Shown: positions 24,374 through 34,551, counted from the stretch's first letter. The stretch is 64,000 bases of DNA from Streptomyces goshikiensis (GCF_014650555.1 NZ_BMVE01000001.1:1116001-1180000), one strand, 5' to 3'. Notes: generated by a model not told the origin, from the sequence alone. Made by a program: numbers and translations.

Positions 24374-25471
24374 TCAGATGCCCGCGTAGGAGTGCTTGCC
24401 GTTGAGCAGGATGTTCACGCCGTAGTAGTTCCAGATCCAGCAGGCGAAGGCGAAGAGCGCGAGGTACGCGGCCTTGCGGCCCTTCCAGCCGGCGGTGGCG
24501 CGGGCGTGCAGGTAGCAGGCGTACGCCACCCACGTCACGAAGGACCAGACCTCCTTGGGGTCCCAGCCCCAGTAGCGGCCCCACGCGTCGCCGGCCCAGA
24601 TCGCGCCCGCGACGATGGTGAACGTCCACAGCGGGAAGACGGCCGCGTTGATGCGGTACGAGAACTTGTCGAGCGAGGCCGCGGACGGCAGCCGCTCCAT
24701 CACCGAGGCCGCGAACCGGCCCGGCGTGCGGCCCTCGGCGAGCCGGGCCTCGTAGGAGTCGCGGAACAGGTACAGCACCGCGCCGGCCGCGCCGATGTAG
24801 AAGACGGCGCCGCAGAAGATCGCGGTCGAGACGTGGATCCACAGCCAGTACGAGTGCAGCGCGGGCACCAGCTGGTCGCTGTCGGTGTACAGCCAGGTGA
24901 CGGCGATGCCGAGGTCCAGCAGGACGGTGGTGACCAGGATCAGGCCGAGCCAGCGCACGTTCTTCTTCAGCGCCAGCAGCGCCAGGTACGCGCCGACCGC
25001 CACCGTGGAGAAGGTCAGCGAGAACTCGTACATGTTGCCCCAGGGGGCGCGCTGCACGGACATGGCGCGGGCGACGACACCGGCCGCCTCGATGATGAAG
25101 GCGAGCGCGGTCAGCGAGATCGCGATCCGCCCGTACAGGTCGCCCTGCTCGGTGCCGCCGGCCGCGCCCGGGCCGTCCGGGACGTCACGGGAGCCGGCCG
25201 CGGACCGCGTGACCACCTTCGGCCGGTCCAGTACGGCGGTACCGCCCTTGCCGCGCACCTGCACCGCGGGGGCCCCGGCGGTCCCGGCGGCCCCGGCGGC
25301 CTTGGAGGCGGTCAGCGCGGCGGCCGTACGGCCCACCTTGCTGCGGCTGCCGAAGATCCACTCGGCGATGTGCGCGAAGAAGGCGAGCATGTAGACCGCC
25401 ATCGACGAATAGACCAGGTAGTTGCTGATCTGAGCGAGGTGCTCATCGGTTGCGACTGCGAGCGGCGTCAT
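24374..25471 (-). CDS. ccsB: Cytochrome c biogenesis protein CcsB (ResC)
   Basis: A 365-residue membrane protein of System II cytochrome c maturation. With ResB it carries haem across the membrane and attaches it to apocytochrome c. The tryptophan-rich WWD-type haem motif is visible as GDAWGRYWGWDPKEVWSF (about 295-312), with conserved haem-ligand His residues in flanking helices. A poorly conserved cytoplasmic loop rich in Gly/Ala (about 50-100) is normal for the group. The start overlaps the resB stop by 4 nt. Confidence 0.95.
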   Translation of the reverse strand: MTPLAVATDEHLAQISNYLVYSSMAVYMLAFFAHIAEWIFGSRSKVGRTAAALTASKAAGAAGTAGAPAVQVRGKGGTAVLDRPKVVTRSAAGSRDVPDGPGAAGGTEQGDLYGRIAISLTALAFIIEAAGVVARAMSVQRAPWGNMYEFSLTFSTVAVGAYLALLALKKNVRWLGLILVTTVLLDLGIAVTWLYTDSDQLVPALHSYWLWIHVSTAIFCGAVFYIGAAGAVLYLFRDSYEARLAEGRTPGRFAASVMERLPSAASLDKFSYRINAAVFPLWTFTIVAGAIWAGDAWGRYWGWDPKEVWSFVTWVAYACYLHARATAGWKGRKAAYLALFAFACWIWNYYGVNILLNGKHSYAGI

Positions 25472-27231
25472 CCGCGCTCCCCTTCAACTTCAACGGTTTC
25501 CTTGGCAGGTCGGTCGGGCACGGGCGCGGTGGGCGCCTGCTGGTGGAGCTCCGCGGCGAGCGCCGACAGCTCCTCCGGGAGCTTGGCGGACTCGCTGCGG
25601 CCCAGGCCCGCCATCTCGACGACGGTCACGCCGTCCTCGCCGGTCACCGCGCGGACCCAGATCCGGCGGCGCTGGATGAACAGGGAGGCGGCCAGGCCGC
25701 CGATCGCGGCGATCGCGCCCGCGAGGGCGAGGCCGCTGCCGGGCTGGTGGGTGACGGAGAAGGTGGCCCAGCGCTCGATGCCCTCGAACTTCACCGTGCC
25801 GGCGCCGTCGGGAAGGGTCATCGTCTCGCCGGGCAGCAGCTTCCGCTTGAACAGCTCGCCGTTCTCGTCGGTGAACTTCTCCATCTTCGACGTGTTGAGC
25901 TGGTACACGTTCTGCGGAAGGCCCGAGTCCACGCCGAGGCTGCCGTGGTACGCGTTGAGCGCGAGCACGGGGAACTTCAGCTCCGGGAACTGGGAGAACA
26001 TCGTCCCCTTGCCCTCGCCCGCGTACGTCGGAACGAACCAGGCGTTGAAGCCGAGCTGCTCCGCCTTGCCGTCCTTGTTCTTGTAGCCGTCGGTGACCTT
26101 GACGGCTCCGGAGGAGGTCAGGTTCGCGTCCTGCGGCAGCATCGGCACGGCGTCCTTGAAGATCACCTTGCCGTCGGGGGAGGTCACCGAGATGACCGGC
26201 GCGTAGCCGTGCCCCAGCAGGTAGACCTTGGAGCCCTCGACCTGCATCGGGGTGTTGACCTCGATCTCGCGCTTCTGCGGCTTGCCGTCCGAGCCCTCGC
26301 GGAGGGTGACGTACGCCTTGAAGTCGCGCGGGGTGCCCTTCTGCGGGCCGGACTCCTCGAAGGTCGCGTCGAACTTGTCGAGCGTGAAGGAGAACGGCGG
26401 CAGGTCGTCGGGCTCGAAGAAGCCGCCCTTCTTGAAGTCGTCGTACTGGGTGAGCGTGTTCGAGAAGCCCTTGCCGCGCAGGACGAGCTTGCCGCCCTCG
26501 GACTTGAACAGCTGGCCCCAGGCAAACGCGATCAGCATCACGATCAGGGCGATGTGGAAGGCCAGGTTCCCGGCCTCGCGCAGATAGCCCTTCTCGGAGG
26601 CGACGGAGTCGCCGGACGGCTCGGTGCGGAAGCGGCGGCCGCCCAGCAGGGTCCTGGCGTGCGCGAGCACCTCGCCGGCGGGCTTCTCCGTGCGCCACGT
26701 CGCGTACGCGGGCATCCGGTCGAGCCGCTTCGGGGCGCCCGGCGGGCGGTCCCGGAGCTGGCCGACGAACTGCCAGGAGCGCGGCAGGATGCAGCCGATC
26801 AGCGAGATGAACAGCAGGAGGTAGATCGCGGAGAACCACACCGAGCTGTAGACGTCGAACAGCTGGAGCTTCTCCGCGATCCCGACCCAGGAGGCGTGCT
26901 CCTTCTTCCAGGCGGCGACCTTGAGGGCGTCGACCTGGGTCTGCGGGATGAGGGAGCCGGGGATCGAGCCGAGGGACAGCAGGAACAGCAGGATCAGCGC
27001 CACCCGCATGGAGGTGAGCTGGCGCCAGAACCAGCGGACCCAGCCGAAGACACCGATGCCGACGGGATCGGCCGGGGCGTCTTCGAGGGGCGCGGTGGAC
27101 AGCTGCGCCCCGGCGGCCGCCTCGGCGCTCGCCTCGGCCCGGGCATCGGCTTCGGTCCCGGCCTCGGCCTCGGCCTCGGCGGGGGTTTCGGATCGTGTCG
27201 CGCCGGAGGGCGCGTTGTCAGTCGTACTCAT
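25468..27231 (-). CDS. resB: Cytochrome c biogenesis protein ResB
   Basis: A 587-residue partner of CcsB in the haem lyase complex. After an acidic/Ala-rich N-terminus (1-55) come helices at WFWRQLTSMRVALILLFLLS and the YSSVWFSAIYLLLFISLIGC pair, a large extracytoplasmic domain (about 230-500) and a final helix (LALAGAIAAIGGLAASLFI). This is the standard ResB topology. It is preceded by ccdA with a 13-nt gap and overlaps ccsB, all in one leftward operon. Confidence 0.95.
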   Translation of the reverse strand: MSTTDNAPSGATRSETPAEAEAEAGTEADARAEASAEAAAGAQLSTAPLEDAPADPVGIGVFGWVRWFWRQLTSMRVALILLFLLSLGSIPGSLIPQTQVDALKVAAWKKEHASWVGIAEKLQLFDVYSSVWFSAIYLLLFISLIGCILPRSWQFVGQLRDRPPGAPKRLDRMPAYATWRTEKPAGEVLAHARTLLGGRRFRTEPSGDSVASEKGYLREAGNLAFHIALIVMLIAFAWGQLFKSEGGKLVLRGKGFSNTLTQYDDFKKGGFFEPDDLPPFSFTLDKFDATFEESGPQKGTPRDFKAYVTLREGSDGKPQKREIEVNTPMQVEGSKVYLLGHGYAPVISVTSPDGKVIFKDAVPMLPQDANLTSSGAVKVTDGYKNKDGKAEQLGFNAWFVPTYAGEGKGTMFSQFPELKFPVLALNAYHGSLGVDSGLPQNVYQLNTSKMEKFTDENGELFKRKLLPGETMTLPDGAGTVKFEGIERWATFSVTHQPGSGLALAGAIAAIGGLAASLFIQRRRIWVRAVTGEDGVTVVEMAGLGRSESAKLPEELSALAAELHQQAPTAPVPDRPAKETVEVEGERG

Positions 27232-27244
27232 GTCCGTGTAGTCC

Positions 27245-28030
27245 TCAGATCCCCACCGTGAAGCCGTTGGTCCAGCTCTGCATCTCGCCGACGATGCTGC
27301 TCCACATTCCTGTGACGAGCAGCAGACCCGTCAGGATCAGCATGCCGCCGCCGATGCGCATCACCCACGCGTAGTGCCGCTTCACCCAGCCGAACGCGCC
27401 GAGCGCCTTGCGGAAGGCGAGGGCGGTGACGATGAAGGGCAGCCCCAGTCCCAGGCAGAACACGACGGTCAGCAGCGCGCCGCGGCCGGCGGTCGCCTGA
27501 TCGAGGGAGAGCGTGTTGACGGCCGCGAGCGTCGGGCCCATGCAGGGGGTCCAGCCGACCCCGAAGAGCACGCCGAGCACCGGCGCGCCGATCAGGCCCA
27601 CCGCCGGCTTCTTGTGGAAGCGGAACTCGCGCATCGTCAGACCGGGGATCGCCCCCATGAAGAACAGGCCGAGCACGATGACCAGGCCGCCCAGGATCCG
27701 GGAGATGCCGTCCTTGTTCGCCGCCAGGGTGTCCCCGAAGTAGCCGAAGAGCGCTCCGGTGGAGACGAAGACGGCCGAGAACCCCAGGACGAACAGGGTC
27801 GCGCCCCCCAGCATCCGGCCCCGCCGCGCCTCGGCGAGATCGGCTCCGCCGACGCCGGTCACGTACGAGAGGTAGCCGGGGACGAGCGGGAGCACACAGG
27901 GCGAGAAGAACGAGACCAGCCCGGCCACCAGCGCGAGCGGCAGGGCCAGCAGCAGCGCGCCGTTCATGACCGTCGTGTTCACGCCGGTCGGCTCGGCCGC
28001 GAGGAGGAGCGGGGAGAGTTCGGTGACCAC
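27245..28030 (-). CDS. ccdA: Thiol-disulfide transmembrane carrier CcdA
   Basis: A 261-residue six-helix DsbD-like protein that moves reducing equivalents from cytoplasmic thioredoxin to the outside. The two redox Cys lie in the standard positions: FFSPCVLPLVPGY (helix 1) and GWTPCMGPT (helix 4). It reduces the ResA-like thioredoxin encoded just upstream, which keeps apocytochrome c thiols reduced. The GTG at 28030 follows the resA stop by 4 nt. Confidence 0.95.
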   Translation of the reverse strand: MVTELSPLLLAAEPTGVNTTVMNGALLLALPLALVAGLVSFFSPCVLPLVPGYLSYVTGVGGADLAEARRGRMLGGATLFVLGFSAVFVSTGALFGYFGDTLAANKDGISRILGGLVIVLGLFFMGAIPGLTMREFRFHKKPAVGLIGAPVLGVLFGVGWTPCMGPTLAAVNTLSLDQATAGRGALLTVVFCLGLGLPFIVTALAFRKALGAFGWVKRHYAWVMRIGGGMLILTGLLLVTGMWSSIVGEMQSWTNGFTVGI

Positions 28031-28034
28031 GAGG

Positions 28035-28670
28035 TCACTTCTCCGCGAGCAGCGGGTCGATCATCGAGCGCAGCTGCTCCTCGTTGACCGCGACCAGGGT
28101 ACGGGCGGCGATCTTGCCCTCCCGGTCGAGGACGATCGTGGACGGGATCGACTGCGCGTTCAGCGTCCCCTTGGGGAAGCGCAGCATCAGCTTGCCGTCC
28201 GGATCGTAGAGGCTCGGGTAGGTGATCCCGAAGGTCTCCTCGAAGCCCGCCGCGTTCTGCTTGCTGTTGTCGCGGGTGTTGATGCCCACGAAGGCGACGT
28301 CCTTGCCGGCATCGGCGAGTTCCTTGGAGACCTTCGCGAAGTTCGGCGCCTCCGCCCGGCAGGGCGGACACCACGAACCCCACACGTTCAGGACGACGAT
28401 CTTGCCCTTGAGCGCGGTGGTGTCGAGGGTCTTGCCGTCGACGGTCTCGCCGTCGAGCTTGGGCGCGTCCGTGCGGTCCGCCTTGGCGACCGTGGAGATG
28501 CCGCTGGGGCCCGTCACGTAGTTGCCGCCGGCGGAACCGGCGGATTTACCGCCACCGCCCGAATCGCCGCACGCCGCGAGGGTGAAGGCGCCGGCGAGGG
28601 TCACCGCGGTCAGCAGGGTGGCACGGCCGCTGGTCGAGCGGCGGCGACGGGGGGCGCGGCTAAGGCTCAT
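28035..28670 (-). CDS. resA: TlpA/ResA-like thioredoxin lipoprotein
   Basis: A 211-residue membrane-anchored thioredoxin. The lipobox is TLAAC (Cys34 region), followed by a Gly/Ser tether and a thioredoxin fold with the active-site WCPPC in GSWCPPCRAEAPNF and the cis-Pro loop SIPSTIVLD. It reduces the CXXCH disulfide of apocytochromes before haem attachment. It is the first of the resA-ccdA-resB-ccsB run, 66 nt after the histidine phosphatase gene. Confidence 0.93.
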   Translation of the reverse strand: MSLSRAPRRRRSTSGRATLLTAVTLAGAFTLAACGDSGGGGKSAGSAGGNYVTGPSGISTVAKADRTDAPKLDGETVDGKTLDTTALKGKIVVLNVWGSWCPPCRAEAPNFAKVSKELADAGKDVAFVGINTRDNSKQNAAGFEETFGITYPSLYDPDGKLMLRFPKGTLNAQSIPSTIVLDREGKIAARTLVAVNEEQLRSMIDPLLAEK

Positions 28671-28736
28671 GTGAAAAGTTTCGCATGGGCGATTTGCGGA
28701 TCTTCCGCACCCCCCGACGGGCTGCTAAGGCGCTGG

Positions 28737-29411
28737 TCAGGCGCCGAACGCCTTCGACTTCCCCTTCACGGGCCTCGCCCCCGCCAGCAAATGCGCCGGA
28801 ACCAGGTCCCGCGCCGGCTCGCTGTAGCCCACCGACACCAGCGCATCGCCCTGGTACGTGAACGAGGTCAGCGAGGCCAGCGTGCACTGCCGGCGCCGCG
28901 GGTCGTGCCACAGCCGCCGCTTCTCCGCGAAGCTGCGCACGATCCAGATCGGCAGCTGATGGCTGACCGCGACCGCCTCATGACCGCGGGCCGCGTCGCG
29001 CGCCGACTCGATCGCGCTCATCATCCGGACGACCTGCTCGACGTACGGCTCGCCCCAGGACGGCCTGAACGGATTCGTCAGGTGCTTCCAGTTGCCCGGC
29101 TTGCGCAGCGCGCCGTCACCGACACCGAAGGTCTTGCCCTCGAAGACGTTGCCCGCCTCGATCAGCCGGCCGTCGGTCGCCAGCTCCAGACCGTGCAGCT
29201 TCGCGATCGGCGTGGCGGTCTCCTGCGCCCGCTCCAGCGGCGAGGACACCACATGCGTGATGTCCCGGCTCTCCAGGTGCTCGGCGACCCGGTCCGCCAT
29301 CTCGCGGCCCAGGTCGGAGAGGTGATAGCCGGGACGGCGGCCGTAGAGCACCCCGTCCGGGTTGTGCACCTCGCCGTGCCGCATCAGGTGGACGACCGTG
29401 ATCTCGCTCAT
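28737..29411 (-). CDS. Histidine phosphatase family protein (phosphoglycerate mutase-like)
   Basis: A 224-residue phosphohydrolase. The catalytic RHG motif is at the N-terminus ([13 protein letters not shown]) and the second catalytic His is in [10 protein letters not shown]. The [16 protein letters not shown] segment is typical of the cobC/phosphatase branch. The substrate is unknown. Its ATG overlaps the hemL stop by 4 nt, and it leads into the cytochrome c maturation genes, so it may act in haem metabolism; that link is inference. Confidence 0.92.
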   Translation of the reverse strand: MSEITVVHLMRHGEVHNPDGVLYGRRPGYHLSDLGREMADRVAEHLESRDITHVVSSPLERAQETATPIAKLHGLELATDGRLIEAGNVFEGKTFGVGDGALRKPGNWKHLTNPFRPSWGEPYVEQVVRMMSAIESARDAARGHEAVAVSHQLPIWIVRSFAEKRRLWHDPRRRQCTLASLTSFTYQGDALVSVGYSEPARDLVPAHLLAGARPVKGKSKAFGA

Positions 29412-30742
29412 GCGGACACCTCCGGGGTGGCCTCGGCCGCGGCGCGGGCGGCGGCGGGCAGCGCCGCCGCGATCCGCTCGACGGCCCGCTCGTCGTGGGC
29501 CGTCGACACGAACCAGGACTCGAAGGCGGAAGGCGGCAGGTAGACGCCCTGGGACAGCATCGAGTGGAAGAACCCGTTGAAGCGGAAAGCCTCCTGCTTC
29601 TTCGCCTCGTCGTAGTTCGTCACCTCGTCCTCGGTGAAGAACACGGAGAACATGTTGGAGGCCGTCTGGAGCCGGTGCGCCACGCCCTCCTTGGTCAGCG
29701 CCTCCGTGACCAGGCCCTGGATCCGCGCCGACACCGCGTCGACCTTCTCGTACGCGGCGTCATCCAGCAGCCGCAGCTGCGCCAGACCCGCCGCCGTGGC
29801 GATCGGGTTACCGGACAGCGTGCCCGCCTGGTAGACCGGGCCGACCGGAGCCAGGTGACCCATCACATCGGCGCGGCCGCCGAACGCCGCCGCCGGGAAC
29901 CCGCCGCCCATGACCTTGCCGAAGGTCATCAGGTCCGGCTTGACCCCGTCCACACCGAACCAGCCGGCGCGCGAGGTACGGAAGCCCGTCATCACCTCGT
30001 CGGAGATGTACAGCGCGCCGTTCTCCCGGCACACGTCCGCGAGCCCCTGGTTGAAACCGGCCGCCGGAGTCACGACACCCATGTTGCCGGGCGCCGCCTC
30101 CGTGATCACACAGGCGATCTCACCCGGGTGCGCGGCGAACGCCGCCCGGACCGCCTCCAGGTCGTTGTACGGGAGCACGATCGTGTCCCCGGCCTGCGCA
30201 CCGGTCACCCCGGGGGTGTCGGGCAGCGCGAAGGTCGCCAGACCCGAGCCGGCCGCGGCCAGCAGCGCGTCCACGTGCCCGTGGTAGCAGCCGGCGAACT
30301 TCACCACCTTGGCCCGGCCGGTGAAACCACGGGCCAGCCGGATCGCGGACATGGTCGCCTCGGTGCCCGAGGACACCAGACGGACCTGCTCGACCGGCTC
30401 GACACGCAGGGCGATCTCTTCGGCGAGCGCGACCTCACCCTCACCGGGCGTACCGAAGGAGGTGCCGCGGGCGACCGCGGCCATCACCGCCTCCGTGACG
30501 GCCGGGTGGGAGTGCCCGAGGATCATCGGACCCCACGAGCAGACCAGGTCGACGTACTCGCGGCCGTCGGCATCGGTCAGATAAGGACCGGTACCAGACA
30601 CCATGAACCTGGGCGTTCCACCCACGGCGCGGAAGGCACGCACGGGAGAGTTCACGCCGCCCGGCGTCACGAGGGACGCACGCGTAAACAGGTTCTGCGA
30701 GACTGGGGCTTCATACGGATACGGGTAGCTCACACCAGCCAT
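29408..30742 (-). CDS. hemL: Glutamate-1-semialdehyde 2,1-aminomutase HemL
   Basis: A 444-residue PLP enzyme that converts glutamate-1-semialdehyde, the product of HemA, to 5-aminolevulinate. The PLP-binding lysine is Lys276 in [40 protein letters not shown] and CYHGHVD are family signatures. I choose the ATG at 30742 because the conserved part starts immediately after it; a longer upstream frame has no support. HemA is encoded at 52.0-53.7 kb in the window, and hemL heads the operon that continues into cytochrome c maturation. Confidence 0.96.
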   Translation of the reverse strand: MAGVSYPYPYEAPVSQNLFTRASLVTPGGVNSPVRAFRAVGGTPRFMVSGTGPYLTDADGREYVDLVCSWGPMILGHSHPAVTEAVMAAVARGTSFGTPGEGEVALAEEIALRVEPVEQVRLVSSGTEATMSAIRLARGFTGRAKVVKFAGCYHGHVDALLAAAGSGLATFALPDTPGVTGAQAGDTIVLPYNDLEAVRAAFAAHPGEIACVITEAAPGNMGVVTPAAGFNQGLADVCRENGALYISDEVMTGFRTSRAGWFGVDGVKPDLMTFGKVMGGGFPAAAFGGRADVMGHLAPVGPVYQAGTLSGNPIATAAGLAQLRLLDDAAYEKVDAVSARIQGLVTEALTKEGVAHRLQTASNMFSVFFTEDEVTNYDEAKKQEAFRFNGFFHSMLSQGVYLPPSAFESWFVSTAHDERAVERIAAALPAAARAAAEATPEVSA

Positions 30743-31053
30743 GGTCTCATCAGGCCGCGACTGACTTGCGGACGGGCGTTTCACCGCGCCGCCCCGGGGG
30801 AGGTCACTGCCATGATGATCAGGCCGCGTGGCGGGGGCCGCGGGGCCGGGGCAGGCAATACCAGTCGGGTGGAGATATGCAACGCGGTGGTGGACCGGGC
30901 GAGGGTACGGACGGCCTCGACCCGCAGCGCGCCCGCGACGCGCGCCGCCGCGGCAAACACCGCAGGCGCGCCACGGACGCCGCGGACGCCGTACCGGGCC
31001 CTTTCCAGACGCCCGACGACCACGACGGCGACGGCGCACCCAGGGGCCGCGGC
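30743..31053 (+). other. 311-bp gap between divergent hemL and unknown gene
   Basis: The interval holds the two divergent promoters. A rightward open frame in phase with the next gene runs through it from ATG 30877 (preceded by GTGGAG at very short spacing) and would add 59 Arg/Asp/Gly-rich residues of low complexity. I do not include it in the gene because a better ribosome site sits before 31054. Nothing else is seen. Confidence 0.4.
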
Positions 31054-31491
31054 ATGGGAGTGACCTACAAATACTTCGGCGCCCCCGACGGGGCGACGGC
31101 AGCCCGCGTGCCCGTCACGATGCGGCCCGAGGAACTCGGCGGCGACGAGCTCGGCATGGGCGGCATGTTCACCAAGATCAAACCGGAGACCGTCGCCGCG
31201 ATGGTCCTGACCGGCATCGAGGGCATACCCCTGCACAAGGTGCCCCCGCTCGAACTGGTCGTCCTCCACCCCGACTACGCCGTCGTCAAGCTCCCGATGA
31301 CCGTCGTCGACCCCCTGCGCGGCATCGGCGAGGAATCCGTCGGCGCGGCCGCCTTCATCTGGTCCACGGTCCCCGACCGCGGCGGCCCCCGCGACGCGTT
31401 CAACGTCTACCAGCTGCTCCACGAGTGGCAGGACTTCTCCCACCGCCTCCACGAAGCCGGCCACCAGCCCTACTGCCTCGTCTGGCCCTGA
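31054..31491 (+). CDS. Conserved unknown protein of about 145 residues
   Basis: A soluble protein starting [19 protein letters not shown], with a Gly/Met-rich turn ([13 protein letters not shown]), a hydrophobic core ([21 protein letters not shown]) and a C-terminal helix ([19 protein letters not shown]). I recognise no family. AGGGG (31042-31046) 7 nt before the ATG at 31054 supports the start; GTG 31060 is possible, and an in-frame ATG at 30877 would extend the N-terminus. It is divergent from hemL. Confidence 0.7.
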   Translation: MGVTYKYFGAPDGATAARVPVTMRPEELGGDELGMGGMFTKIKPETVAAMVLTGIEGIPLHKVPPLELVVLHPDYAVVKLPMTVVDPLRGIGEESVGAAAFIWSTVPDRGGPRDAFNVYQLLHEWQDFSHRLHEAGHQPYCLVWP

Positions 31492-31594
31492 CCCCGCCGC
31501 ACCGCCCGTCGCACCACCGGCCGCACCGCCGACGCCGCCACGGGACCCGGTAAATCCGGCGCGGCGGGGCAGTGGGCGGTGGCATGCTGGGGCC

Positions 31595-32332
31595 GTGAAC
31601 GGACCCGGCATCGAGCTCACCCTCGCCCCTGAACTGCGCCTCTTCGCACCGCCCAGCCGGCGCGCCGAACGCGTTCCCACCGGCATCGACGGCGCCTCCA
31701 GCATCGGACACGTCGTCGAATCCGCCGGCGTCCCGCTCACCGAAGTCGGCCGCCTCCTCGTCGACGGCGAGGAAGTACCCGTCTCCTACGTGCCCCGAGC
31801 CGGCCAGTCCGTGGAAGTCCTCGCGGTCAGCCGCCCCCAGCCCATCACCGGCGCCCCCCTGCGCTTCCTCCTCGACGTCCACCTCGGCACCCTCGCCCGC
31901 CGCCTGCGCCTCCTCGGCGTCGACGCCGCCTACGAGAACGAGGACATCGGCGACCCCGCCCTCGCCACCCGCTCCGCCGCCGAACACCGCGTACTGCTCT
32001 CCCGCGACCGCGGACTGCTGCGCCGCCGCGAGCTCTTCGCCGGCGCGTACGTCTACAGCGACAACCCCGACGAGCAACTGCGCGACGTCCTCAGCCGATT
32101 CGCCCCCACCCTCGCCCCCTGGACCCGCTGCACCGCATGCAACGGCTCCCTCCGCGACGCCGACAAGGACAGCGTCGGCGACCGCCTCGAACACGGCACG
32201 CAACGCTCGTACGACGTCTTCGCCCAGTGCGCCGACTGCGAGCGCGTCTACTGGCGCGGCGCACACCACGCCCGCCTGGAGCGGATCGTGGCCGAAGCCG
32301 TCGCCGAATTCGGCGGCGTCGGCACCGCGTAG
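31595..32332 (+). CDS. Mut7-C RNase domain protein with ubiquitin-like N-terminus
   Basis: A 245-residue protein with two parts. Residues 1-80 look like a beta-grasp (Mut7-C ubiquitin) domain, ending with VLAVSRPQP. Residues 85-245 form a PIN-like Mut7-C domain: the acidic LLDVHLGTLARRLRLLG, LLSRDRGLLRR with catalytic Asp, and a Zn-binding pair CTAC and CADC. The predicted activity is RNA cleavage. The GTG at 31595 starts the beta-grasp strand. It stands alone between the unknown gene and the monooxygenase. Confidence 0.9.
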   Translation: MNGPGIELTLAPELRLFAPPSRRAERVPTGIDGASSIGHVVESAGVPLTEVGRLLVDGEEVPVSYVPRAGQSVEVLAVSRPQPITGAPLRFLLDVHLGTLARRLRLLGVDAAYENEDIGDPALATRSAAEHRVLLSRDRGLLRRRELFAGAYVYSDNPDEQLRDVLSRFAPTLAPWTRCTACNGSLRDADKDSVGDRLEHGTQRSYDVFAQCADCERVYWRGAHHARLERIVAEAVAEFGGVGTA

Positions 32333-32373
32333 CGCCCCTGCCCGGAGGCGCCCGGCTGGCACACTGCCGAAGC

Positions 32374-33897
32374 ATGACCGCCGCCGAAGCCCCCGCCGCC
32401 GAAGCCCCGCGAGACCCCGAAACCGCCGACGTCGTCGTGATCGGCGCCGGCCCCACCGGACTCCTGCTCGCCGGGGACCTCGCCGCCGCCGGCCTCCACG
32501 TCATCCTCCTCGAACGCCGCGCCCGCACCGCCGCCAACCTCACCCGCGCCTTCGCCGTCCACGCCCGCACCCTCGAACTCCTCGACGCCCGCGGCCTCGC
32601 CGACGAACTCGTCTCCACCGGCCGACGGATCGACCGGGTACGCCCCTTCGGTGGCATCGCCCTCTCCCTCCAACGCCTGCGCTCCCGCTACCCGTTCGTA
32701 CTGATCACCCCCCAATATGAGACAGAGAAACTCCTGGAGCGCCGCGCGCTGTCCACAGGGGCCGTCATCCGATATGACCGCGAAGTCATCGGCCTCCGCC
32801 AAGACCTCGAACCCGGCACCGTCGCCGTCGACTTCCGCACCCCCGACGGCATCCACCGCATCCACGCCCGCCACGCCGTCGGAACCGACGGCGTCCGCTC
32901 CACCGTCCGCCGAGCTCTCGGCCTCCCCTTCCCCGGCCAGGCCGTCATCCGCTCCATGATCCTGGCCGACGTACGCCTGACCCACCCGCCCGAAGACCTC
33001 CTCGCCGTCAACGGCACCGCCGACGCCTTCGCCTTCCTCGTCCCCTTCGGAGACGGCTGGTACCGCGCCATCGCCTGGCACCGCGACTCCCACGCCGCCG
33101 AAGGCGACCCCGCCGACCTCGAAGAACTCCGCGCCATCACCACCACCGCCCTCGGCACCGACCACGGCATGCACGACCCCCGCTGGATCTCCCGCCTCCG
33201 CAGCGACGAACGCCAGGTCCCCTCCTACCGCGTCGGCCGCGTCTTCCTCGCCGGCGACGCCGCCCACGTCCACTCCCCCGCCGGCGGCCTCGGCATGAAC
33301 ACCGGCCTCCAGGACGCCGCCAACCTCTCCTGGAAACTCGCCGCCGCCCTCCACGGCCAGAGCCCCGACCCCGAAGCCCTCCTCGACAGCTACCACCGCG
33401 AACGCCACCCCGTCGGCCGCCTCGTCCTGCGCACCAGCGGCGCCCTCGTCCGCGTCGTCATGGCCGCCGGCCCCCTCCGCCGCACCGCCCGCAACCTCGG
33501 CGCCCGCCTCCTCGGCCGGATCGGACCCGCCCAGGACCGCGCCCTCGCCACCGTCTCCGGCCTCGGCATCTCCTACCCGCCCCCACCCGGCACCCGCCGC
33601 CCCGCCGGCCGGCGCGCCCCCGACATCGCCCTCGCCGGCGGACAACGGCTGTACGAGGCCCTGCGCGCGGGCGGCTTCGTCCTCATCACCCCGCCCGGCG
33701 CCGCCACCCCACCCGCAACCCCCCTCACCCACGCCCACTGGCGCGACGGCGCCCGCACCGCCTGCGCACTCGTCCGCCCCGACGGCTACCTCGCCTGGAG
33801 CGCCCCCGCCGCCACGGACGCCGAGCTCACCGCCGCCGTAGGGGCCTGGCTGCTGCCGCGACGCCCGACACCGGGCGGCCCCGCTCAGAACGCGTAG
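32374..33897 (+). CDS. FAD-dependent aromatic monooxygenase
   Basis: A 507-residue flavoprotein hydroxylase of the PheA/TfdB type. The Rossmann motif GAGPTGLLLAGDLA (about 25-38), the GTDGVRS DG motif (about 170) and the second FAD motif GRVFLAGDAAHVHSPAGGLGMNTGLQDA in part are all present; a C-terminal thioredoxin-like domain (about 400-507) completes the family layout. It probably hydroxylates a phenolic or polyketide-type aromatic using NAD(P)H, but no aromatic cluster is nearby. The end overlaps the opposing gene by 13 bp. Confidence 0.92.
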   Translation: MTAAEAPAAEAPRDPETADVVVIGAGPTGLLLAGDLAAAGLHVILLERRARTAANLTRAFAVHARTLELLDARGLADELVSTGRRIDRVRPFGGIALSLQRLRSRYPFVLITPQYETEKLLERRALSTGAVIRYDREVIGLRQDLEPGTVAVDFRTPDGIHRIHARHAVGTDGVRSTVRRALGLPFPGQAVIRSMILADVRLTHPPEDLLAVNGTADAFAFLVPFGDGWYRAIAWHRDSHAAEGDPADLEELRAITTTALGTDHGMHDPRWISRLRSDERQVPSYRVGRVFLAGDAAHVHSPAGGLGMNTGLQDAANLSWKLAAALHGQSPDPEALLDSYHRERHPVGRLVLRTSGALVRVVMAAGPLRRTARNLGARLLGRIGPAQDRALATVSGLGISYPPPPGTRRPAGRRAPDIALAGGQRLYEALRAGGFVLITPPGAATPPATPLTHAHWRDGARTACALVRPDGYLAWSAPAATDAELTAAVGAWLLPRRPTPGGPAQNA

Positions 33898-34436
33898 GAG
33901 TCACCCGTGTCCAGGGCCAGCACCACCAGTTCGTTGTTGGCCCGGTTCCGGTCGGACGCACCGCCGTTCCACCAGGTGTCGACCCGCACCGACACCTCGT
34001 CCGGGCGCTCCCGCAGCTCCAGCGCCAGAGCGATGTGCCGGCCCCGCCCGTGCCGCGGCAGCGGACCCGTCTCGCACACCACCTCGCGCGTCCCCGTCCG
34101 CGCGCAGCCCTCCGCCAGCTCCTGCCGGTCCGCGAGGTCGGCCGACAGCCGCACCCGCACCGTGGCGTCGGGCAGCGCCGACGGCCCGTCGTTCGCCGGG
34201 ATCAGCCACACCCGCAGCCGGCCCCCGGCCAGCCGCACCCGCCCGTGGTACGACACATCCGCCTCGGACCCCGCCCCGGCGCCCCCGGCAGCCCAGACGC
34301 CCCGAGCACCCCGAGCGCCCGGGGCCTCACCGGCCGACGCCTGCGCACCACCGGCCAGGCCCGCCACGCCGAGCACCAGCGAACCCGCCACCACCACACT
34401 CCGTACGGCACCACGGCGCACCGCCACCACCTCCAC
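33885..34436 (-). CDS. Secreted protein of unknown function
   Basis: A 183-residue exported protein. Residues 1-35 form a signal peptide (basic start, hydrophobic VVVAGSLVLGVAGLAGGAQA), followed by an Ala/Gly spacer and a beta-rich domain (about 60-183) with a Cys pair (GCARTG and VVCETG) that may form a disulfide. The sequence VWLIPANDGPSALPDATVRV resembles DUF11/Ig-like folds, which bind partners at the cell surface. It is convergent with the monooxygenase and overlaps its last 13 bp. Confidence 0.75.
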   Translation of the reverse strand: MEVVAVRRGAVRSVVVAGSLVLGVAGLAGGAQASAGEAPGARGARGVWAAGGAGAGSEADVSYHGRVRLAGGRLRVWLIPANDGPSALPDATVRVRLSADLADRQELAEGCARTGTREVVCETGPLPRHGRGRHIALALELRERPDEVSVRVDTWWNGGASDRNRANNELVVLALDTGDSYAF

Positions 34437-34551
34437 GCGCGGAGGCTAGCCAGCACACCCACCCACCGGTCGGACCATCACACGAACGAGGGCGAGCCCT
34501 CCCCCATTCGCCGCACCCCGGCGCCCCGACACCCCTCGTAGGCTTCCGGCC

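Noticed and set aside
29408..31039. Longer HemL reading frame beginning near 31039
   Set aside because: The first 99 residues would be Arg/Pro-rich and unlike any HemL; family similarity begins just after the ATG at 30742.
30877..31053. N-terminal extension of the unknown gene from ATG 30877
   Set aside because: The extension is Arg/Asp/Gly-rich low complexity and its ribosome site is too close to the ATG, whereas AGGGG before 31054 is well placed.
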